This document shows positions 16,831-21,729 of a stretch of 21,729 nucleotides of DNA, piece after piece (the first letter of the stretch is position 1; each line of letters begins with the position of its first letter). This DNA comes from Chrysophaeum taylorii. Lineage: Eukaryota; Sar; Pelagophyceae; Pelagomonadales; Pelagomonadaceae. The stretch is from the NCBI GenBank assembly GCA_029834535.1, contig JAQMWT010000287.1:1-21729 (forward strand), given 5' to 3'. The notes below the pieces were generated by a model. The model searched no databases and was not told the DNA's origin. It saw only the letters and a program-made list of their open reading frames with translations. The translations under genes were made by a program, and so were the position numbers.

Positions 16831-17162
16831 CTTACTGGGACCACGTGAACTTACTGGGGTTAGAGATTGGGACTAGGTGAAGTTAGTGACCAGGTGAACT
16901 TACTGAGACCAAGTGCGAACTTACTGGGGCTTTTAGAGTAAACTCAAAGCTTAGCGGCGTGTGCGGATCAAAGCAGCTTAGATTGGCGGGGGTGAGAGCG
17001 ACGAGCTCAAAGGAGAGTGGGGTGAGTGGGTGTGGGTTTGCGCCGAACTATAGAGATTGGGGTTACGCCGAATTTACTGGGGTTAGAGATTGGGACTAGG
17101 TGAACTTAACGGGAACAGGTGAACTGCTGGGGTTAGAGATTGGGACTAGGTGAACTTACTGG
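16823..17162 (+). repeat. degenerate minisatellite of GGTGAACTTACTGGG units
   Basis: Two clusters (about 16823-16937 and 17060-17162) made of GGTGAACTTACTGGG-like units of about 17-31 bp. Some are extended by GGTTAGAGATTGGGACTA, which occurs three times, near 16858, 17082 and 17136. Unit length varies because this second block is present in only some units. The interval between the clusters (16946-17055) has a partial GAGATTGGGGTTACGCCGAA join and no gene. Confidence 0.65.
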
Positions 17163-17184
17163 CCTGCACTTGTAATATTTTTAT

Positions 17185-17250
17185 ATGTCACTGTTTTAAA
17201 GTTAATTTTTATAAATGTCACAATCCTTTTATTTTAATTTAAGTATGTCG
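17185..17250. repeat. AT-rich array with 30-bp period, second copy
   Basis: ATGTCA/ATGTCG at 17185, 17215 and 17245: two spacings of exactly 30. It is followed by the same CTAACTACTAATCGACAG as the first array, with unit sequences diverged from it. Confidence 0.7.
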
Positions 17251-17282
17251 CAACTTACGTGTCCTAACTACTAATCGACAGA

Positions 17283-17284
<2 letters not shown>

Positions 17285-17321
<37 letters not shown>

Positions 17322-17349
17322 TTGTCTTTAAATGTCGACTGCTAAGAGG
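17285..17349 (+). repeat. TCTG/TTTG microsatellite plus dispersed motif, copy D
   Basis: Microsatellite and core motif (17332-17349) in the same order as copy B, but with fewer TTTG units, and joined after the G-run directly to the TCTGTTTGTTTGTCCCTCGAT flank that follows copy C. Confidence 0.7.
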
Positions 17350-17407
17350 GGGGGTCTGTTTGTTTGTCCCTCGATTTAGGGTAAGGGTCAGGTAGGCGCG
17401 CGAGCCA

Positions 17408-17570
17408 GGCAGGCATTGATCCTCCAAGCCGTATACGGCGACCTCGCAGACTGTTTCCACGACCCGCGGCGGCTCTTTCAGCGCGCCATTCTTACGCCCC
17501 GTCGAAACGATGTTGTCGATGCTGATAACGCGCGCATGACCGCGGCCATTTTTTCCCGGATGTGGCGTAA
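17408..17570 (+). pseudogene. Helitron-type helicase fragment, second copy
   Basis: Repeats the first 50 or so codons of the fragment at 16234, through FQRAILTPR and DADNARMTAA, with only a few base changes. It then leaves the helicase sequence at about 17565. It is too short for any activity. Its context (same upstream array, microsatellite and motif) shows that it was copied with the whole segment and did not transpose independently. Confidence 0.7.
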
Positions 17571-17790
17571 GGAGAATTTTAGGGGCTACCTGGCGTGCCT
17601 TCGAATCCTGGCTCGCCGCTCGCGTCCGTGCCCTTGGTGGGGTCACTGGACGAGGATGGCCGTTCTCCCGCCACCCGACCACAAACAACTCCCGTGCCTG
17701 GTCCTCTCAACTTGAGGACCGGTTGTTGCTTTGTGATCAAGGATATATCGAAAATCAGAAATCAGGGTGACGCATGTCACGGAAAAGGAA
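17571..17790. other. junction region with an imperfect inverted repeat
   Basis: Lies between the Helitron fragment and the Gypsy LTR and may include the distal part of that LTR. It contains a hairpin: ggtcctc (17700-17706) with gaggacc (17714-17720), loop of seven, extended by cacaaacaac (17680-17689) against gttgttgctttgtg (17722-17735). No gene. Confidence 0.4.
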
Positions 17791-17897
17791 GATGATGTCA
17801 TAGAGAACACTGACATCATCAGAACGGAGTAGGGTGCCCCTGATAAGGGGGGCCCTAGAAGAGGGGTAAGCCTTAGGAGGCGGGAGTTGCCGCCACA
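17767..17897 (-). mobile_element. 3' LTR start of the Gypsy element (distal end undefined)
   Basis: On the minus strand TGTGGCGGCAACTCC begins at 17897, directly after a short purine tract (AGGGGAG, candidate polypurine tract) that follows the last coding stop at 17938. The same start is seen in the isolated LTR at 4653. Downstream are a GC hairpin (cccct...agggg), a perfect inverted repeat of the TGACATCAT type (17791-17820) and a GTGAC/GTCAC pair (17767-17780). The distal end cannot be placed because the partner LTR is outside the window. Confidence 0.6.
17791..17820. promoter_or_regulatory. perfect 10-bp inverted repeat, possible bZIP/CREB-type site
   Basis: gatgatgtca (17791-17800) and tgacatcatc (17811-17820) are exact reverse complements separated by exactly 10 bases. 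Each arm holds TGACATCA, a CRE/AP-1-like half-site form. It lies inside the Gypsy LTR where promoter elements reside, and the related LTR has one such arm at 4742-4750. Confidence 0.5.
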
Positions 17898-17937
17898 GGA
17901 CTCCCCTGGTAAGAATTCGAGCTGCCCCAGCGAGGTG

Positions 17938-18462
17938 CTAGCGCGAGGAGCGCGGCTTCGCCTTACGAGCATCTCGTGAACGAATCTTCTGGTAAACGCG
18001 GGTGATGATCGGTTCAGGAACTCGACCACTGCGTAAAGTAAACTTGGGTATCAACACATCAATCTCGTGCGGAGCGAAAACCGTGACACAAGGAGTTGTG
18101 TTGAAGGAAATTCGGGACTTGTCGGTGAAACTTCGACCTTCAACGTCCTTGAACTCGGGCTTGAGCTTGCGGTGCGAAAGGTGAGAGGTCGGCTTGAAAT
18201 AAGCGACATCATCGTTCGGACCCAAGTCGGAATAGAAATGTAGAGCAACACGATCATTTTGATAATCGTAAGGCTCGTAACTTCAGCAACATAAATCTTC
18301 TTGCGCCAATCGGAGCGCTTCCGGTCAGGAATCCGGAAAACAACAAACTTACCGTGCTGATAATCATCACGGAAGGTTTCTTGGGGTTTGCGGATGGTTT
18401 GATCAACGATGATCAACGATCGGAGGTACCATCACAGGCGTGATCTGACTAACATGAACACG
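17938..18462 (-). pseudogene. Gypsy polyprotein C-terminal domain of unknown fold
   Basis: After integrase the minus strand continues for about 170 codons: VHVSQITPV, the usual end of a Gypsy integrase, then a segment with FVVFRIPDRKRSDWRKKIYV and VALHFYSDLGPNDDVAYF, then a basic tail ending KAKPRSSR at the TAG at 17938. The spacing of aromatic and beta-strand residues (VVFRIP, WRKKIYVAEV, VALHFY) suggests a small barrel such as the chromodomain or SH3-like domains that end chromoviral integrases, but this is inference. The sequence needs three frame changes to be read: a 2-base excess near 18460, the 10-bp duplication at 18401-18420, and one near 18277. Confidence 0.55.
18401..18420. repeat. 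exact 10-bp tandem duplication that breaks the Gypsy frame
   Basis: gatcaacgat is present twice in a row. Read on the minus strand, a single copy leaves one open frame across the site, whereas the extra copy introduces a stop and a frameshift. This is a recent-looking inactivating mutation, since both copies are identical. Confidence 0.75.
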
Positions 18463-19730
18463 TCGTTCTTCGGGCGGAGAGTCGAGAGAATCCTATAGGT
18501 GACCGGGGAAAGGCGTTCCTTGATAATAAACGGCCCTCGCCATTCCGGTCGAAGTTTGTTCTGAAGGAAAGGAATGTAGAGCAAAACGTGCGATCCTTCC
18601 TTGTATTCAACATCAACATGATCAGCATTGTAGGCCAATCGTTGTTTCTTCAAAGCTTCATCACGAGCCTCGCGGACGATCTTTGTATAATACTTCAATC
18701 GTTCGCGAGTCTCGGCGACTGCATCAGAGCGAGTCTTCGGCAATAATCGTGTATCAAAATCCATGAGCGTGTAGTCAGTCGGTAGCATCGGCTGACGGTT
18801 CAGGCGCAGCATAAAGGGAGAAATCTGCGTGCCTGGAATAAACTTGCGGTTGTAGCAAAACGCAATATAATGAGCAAAGTCAGGCCAATCCGTGATGTTC
18901 CGGCCTTGAAGGCAAGCGCGGAGGAAGGCCTTGATAAATCGGTTGACACGCTCAGCCGGGTTCGACTGGGCATGATAAGGAATCGTAGTTTGGTATCGTG
19001 TGTTAAAGAGATGGCAAAACTCGCGCATCAACTTGTTCCCGAACTCTTTACCGTTGTCGGTACGAATCATCTGGGGCAAGTAGCCCTTGAAGAGGATGTT
19101 AATGACAAAAGACTCGAGGACAGACTCAGCAGTCTTATCGTTCAAAACATCCAGAATCAAGAAATGCGAGAACGGATAAAAAAATACTAGAAGATACGTA
19201 TCGGGACCAGCGCTGGGCAACGGTCCAAATAAATCCATGCAGAGAACAGCACCATCACCATCGTAGACGGGCTGCTGCAAGAGTCCAGCTCGTTTCGGCT
19301 CAGGCGTACGAGCCTTCTGGCAAACTAAACATTCAGCAATGAATACTCCAACTTCGTTCGACATGTGAGGCCACCAAAATCGTTCTTGGATAGCCTGGAC
19401 AGTACTGTGACGTCCCATATGACCACCGTTAACCGGAGTGTCATGGTAGAGTCGAATAATGCGCTTGCGCAACGTAGCAGGTGCAACAATCATCGGGTGC
19501 AAATCAGCAGAAATGCGGTAAAGAACGTCTTTAACGACTTCGAATCGTTCGTTCGCTCGGGAACGTCGCGGCGTCTGACCTTGGGCCATTCGGTAGCGAA
19601 TATCTTCGCAAGTAGCATCAGATTCTTGCTCACGTGCGATCTCAGCGAGCGTCATATTATCGGGTATCATATCGATATAATCTTTGTAAGCGGCTGCGTC
19701 CTTGAAGGATCTGTGGCTCATGGCGCACAC
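18432..19730 (-). pseudogene. Ty3/Gypsy integrase
   Basis: Inserts element DNA into the host chromosome. The 432-residue frame has the zinc-binding HHCC domain (H96, H104 in NGGHMGRHST, C134 and C137 in ECLVCQK) and the catalytic triad D166 (CMDLFGPLP), D225 (IRTDNGKEFG) and E260 (NPAERVNR), with 34 residues between the last two as in Ty3/Gypsy. The C-terminal part carries the GSHVLLYIP and LRPEWRGPFII blocks of the GPY/F module. All catalytic residues are present and the frame is uninterrupted for 1.3 kb. It overlaps the RNase H frame by 74 bases in another frame, which reflects a shift near 19725. It could be a programmed frameshift, but the other damage suggests mutation. Confidence 0.9.
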
Positions 19731-20790
19731 GGTTCTTCCGACGTTGTCTCGTAGCGTGAGACGTAGCCAATTTCATCGGATCCTTTTCAGGGTCTTCTTC
19801 CTCGTCTTCCGGCAGTTCGGTCGTAATAAACGACATAATGAAATGGCAGCCGGAGACGGGAACTCCTTGGTCATCAACAGGTCGGGGAAGCTCTTGGAAC
19901 ACCAAATACGCGTGGTTCAAAGGTTCTCCAAACTCATCAGTCTCGATGACATGATCTATCGGGTTGCGGGAGAGACAGTCAGGGATACTCATTCCCGGTG
20001 ACTTTCCCGGCTTATAACCAAGTTCAGGGTCAAAACTGGCGAGGCGCATCGCCCAACGAGCAAGCTGCCCAGACGAGTGCGTCGCCTTACGTAAAAACGT
20101 CAAATTTCGGTGATCGGTCTCCAAAACAGTACGGTGCCCTTCGATGTAGGCTCGAAAGTGCTCTAGAGAAAGTATAACTGCCAGCAGCTCTAGCCGACGG
20201 GGCTCATAATTCCGCATCTCCTTCGGCACAGCTCGGCTCCAATATTCAGTTACTCGTTCTTCTCGAGTCACTCTTCCGGCATCGTCCTTGACTTCGACAA
20301 TCTGGAAGAGATATGCTCCAAGTCCATCCTTGGAAGCATCGGATCGGATTTGAAAAGGCAGATCATAATCGGGGTGGTAGACTCCACGGGAATCAACCAA
20401 AGCTTCAATAATCGTATCCCAAGCTTTCTGACACTCGGGCGTCCACTCGAACTTTACACCTTCGAGACATAGTCGTCTCAGCGGTTCCACAATCTTTGAG
20501 TAGCCCTTCACATATCGCCGGCAATAATTACTCATGCCGATGAAAGAGCGTATCTGGGTCTTCGGGGAAGTATTCGGTAAAGTACCTGGAATCGGCATCT
20601 TCTGCAGTGCTTCCAGCGTCTTCGGATTCGGCTTCAAGCCTTCTGGGGTAGAAATGTGCCCCAGAAATTCTATATCATCCTTGAGAAGGTGGAACTTCGC
20701 GGTTCGACCGCTGTACCCTCTCTGTGCCAAATGACACATCACTTCGATCAAAACTTGTAAATGTCGATGAAGATCGTCGGACCCCATCAT
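19657..20790 (-). pseudogene. Ty3/Gypsy reverse transcriptase C-terminus and RNase H
   Basis: A 377-residue frame. Residues 1-105 are the C-terminal reverse transcriptase: GSDDLHRHLQVL just after the catalytic box, then FLGHISTPEGLKPNP and IRSFIGMSNYCRRYV. RNase H follows with D151 (RSDASKDGLGAY), E201 (RRLELLAV) and D226 (LETDHRNLTFL), and the ARWAMRLASF block. After it comes a linker with an acidic run (PEDEEEDPEKDP). The ATG at 20790 is not a true start: it lies in the target-site duplication of a 249-bp insert, and the reverse transcriptase continues beyond the insert at 21044. Confidence 0.88.
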
Positions 20791-20794
20791 AATA
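20782..20794. repeat. target-site duplication, left copy
   Basis: ccccatcataata, 13 bases identical to 21044-21056, flanking the insert. It encodes the IMMG codons of reverse transcriptase on the minus strand. Confidence 0.75.
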
Positions 20795-21043
20795 ACTAAC
20801 TAACTAACTTCAGACCTCTCCCGAGCATGGGAGCCAGGCCGGACCGACAGGAGCCAGTCCGGAATCACGGGCCTGTAGACGAGGAGCGCCGAAAGGTCGG
20901 TCGGCGGAGAGTGACCATCAAGCTTGTCGCCATGCGACGAGGAGACAGCGATGTGACTGACAACCAACTCGTCGATAACCTTCCGTCTTCGCCCCCCGGC
21001 CATACCCCGTCCCACTGCGAACGTTCCGGCTGCCAACCGCCCC
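20795..21043 (-). mobile_element. 249-bp retroposon-like insert (SINE or 5'-truncated LINE)
   Basis: Interrupts the Gypsy reverse transcriptase and is bounded by a 13-bp direct repeat. On the minus strand its 3' end is a tandem AGTT tail (about four units) abutting the left repeat, the hallmark of target-primed reverse transcription by a non-LTR element. The unique part holds a short open frame (21036-20800) ending WLLSVRPGSHARERSEVS, which could be the very end of a LINE ORF. Pol III A and B boxes of a tRNA-derived SINE were not convincing. It is in the same orientation as the host element. Confidence 0.7.
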
Positions 21044-21056
21044 CCCCATCATAATA
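21044..21056. repeat. target-site duplication, right copy
   Basis: Second copy of the 13-base repeat. A C-run immediately precedes it (21038-21047), so the exact inner boundary may be off by a base or two. Confidence 0.75.
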
Positions 21057-21729
21057 TCGCCCGGCGCCAGCAACAAACGCAACTGTCTTGATAATGTATC
21101 CATAGTAATACGTAACTGAACGAAGATATCGAAGGTCGGCTCGCCCCTTTGCTTGCAGAAACAGAGCTCCGGCCGTCTGTCGCACTGCTAGGTGGGATGG
21201 TAATCGCAAGAAAAGACGTGAGCCAAGTGGGCTAACCATCGCGTTACTTTGCGTCCTGCGCTGGCCGGATTCCAGCGAAGGTTGTGGGTCCCCCGATCTA
21301 ATATCTATGCATTCCGCCATCGTCTCATTGCGAGAAAAGCTTAAAGCATCATCTTGTCGAATGTTCGGCCAAACTGTCATTGACCGGAATATCGTTGAGC
21401 TGACTTAAATCAACTGAGCACGTGAACGCGGTTTGCGGTCCAACTCAGCTCCTTTCTCCGGAAGCATCACACAGTAAAGCTCCAAGGTGAGTTTGCCGGT
21501 ACGAATGATCCATCCCGCACCATCGCTGAGCTGCTTGCGGGAGAGACAATCGAGCTTCGCCAAGCGTCAATCGGTAGGGCGTCATCGTTAGATTCGGTCG
21601 TCGTTTCGCGTCTTTGAATCGTAGAGACACAGGGGGCGAGGCCACACTGAAGGTTCGCAGATCGGTCGAACAAGGCCGCAAAGAAATATTGCACACAGTG
21701 ACGGAGTATCATTCTTCGCATCTGCTCTA
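21044..21729 (-). pseudogene. Ty3/Gypsy reverse transcriptase N-terminal half, cut by the window end
   Basis: Minus-strand frames carry the remaining polymerase blocks in order: NSPWSFTV (about 21490-21467), VDLSQLND (about 21400), ECIDIRSG (about 21305, first catalytic Asp), AMVSPLGSRLFLRLP (about 21235) and MDTLSRQL (about 21103-21080), leading to GDIMMG at the insert boundary. The YxDD box reads APGD, so one catalytic Asp is replaced by Gly. At least three frame changes and several stops occur between 21467 and 21103. The protease and gag, if present, lie beyond the window. This half is more damaged than the RNase H and integrase half. Confidence 0.7.

Larger units (their letters stand above)
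15640..17570 (+). repeat. segmental direct duplication (15640-16375 and 17166-17570)
   Basis: Both copies have the same order: 30-bp-period AT array, CTAACTACTAATCGACAGAT, TCTG/TTTG microsatellite, core motif, then CCTCGAT..AG.GTAAG, CAGGTAGGCGCGCGAGCCAG and the Helitron RAILTP segment. The last about 145 bases are nearly identical, with only a few mismatches between 16238-16375 and 17420-17560. Copy 1 has an extra 244 bases between two motif copies. Copy 2 diverges just after the DADNARMTAA codons. Confidence 0.8.

Noticed and set aside
17600..17625. tRNA T-loop/B-box-like TTCGAATCC
   Set aside because: The bases on each side do not pair to form a T-stem and no matching D-arm or acceptor stem was found.
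19657..19730. Programmed frameshift between RNase H and integrase frames
   Set aside because: No clear slippery site was seen, several other frameshifts exist in the element, and a shift at this position is not usual for Ty3/Gypsy.
20795..21043. tRNA-derived SINE promoter in the Gypsy insert
   Set aside because: Candidate A- and B-box matches are poor and too close together; a 5'-truncated LINE fits as well.

Overview
The window looks like nuclear DNA of a eukaryote, almost certainly a transposon-rich intergenic region. The evidence is an apparently intact Rab-type GTPase gene with four spliceosomal introns (three of only 41-45 bp, one with a TGCTAAC branch-point-like motif) and a downstream AATAAA. 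Around it lie fragments of at least four classes of mobile element. Host identity cannot be fixed from this sequence. Tiny introns plus abundant Copia, Gypsy and Helitron debris suit an alga (for example a red alga) or another protist. No bacterial operon, rRNA, tRNA or CRISPR array was seen.

Layout. (1) 1-3730, plus strand: coding-like sequence of unknown family, broken in the first 2 kb and then in three longer open blocks (2043-2648, 2652-3062, 3314-3730). (2) 4163-4510, minus: a fragment that weakly resembles a cytosine-C5 methyltransferase. (3) 4653 to about 5050, plus: an isolated LTR of the same broad family as the Gypsy LTR at 17.8-17.9 kb. (4) 5017-7540, minus: decayed gag-protease with a retropepsin-like site and an internal gag duplication. 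(5) 7541-9242: nothing recognised. (6) 9281-10547, minus: the five-exon Rab gene, ending in a Cys-Cys prenylation signal.

(7) 10763-15621, minus: one 4.86-kb Ty1/Copia element bounded by 93-94-bp direct-repeat LTRs. It carries gag (with a damaged zinc knuckle), a middle region rich in minisatellites, reverse transcriptase and RNase H, all broken by stops and frameshifts. (8) 15640-17570: a segmental duplication holding a 30-bp-periodic AT-rich array, TCTG/TTTG microsatellite, a short dispersed motif, and the C-terminal part of a Helitron-type helicase, with a minisatellite between the copies. (9) From about 17.7 kb to the window end, minus: a Ty3/Gypsy element (LTR, unusual C-terminal domain, integrase, RNase H, reverse transcriptase). 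Its RT is split by a 249-bp retroposon-like insert with a 13-bp target-site duplication.

The elements are fossils, and their breaks record the order of events: tandem duplications, frameshifts, nested insertion and repeat-mediated deletion. The only gene likely to serve the cell is the Rab GTPase, expected to act in early-endosomal vesicle traffic. The Copia 3' LTR lies about 215 bp upstream of its longest reading frame, in the same orientation.
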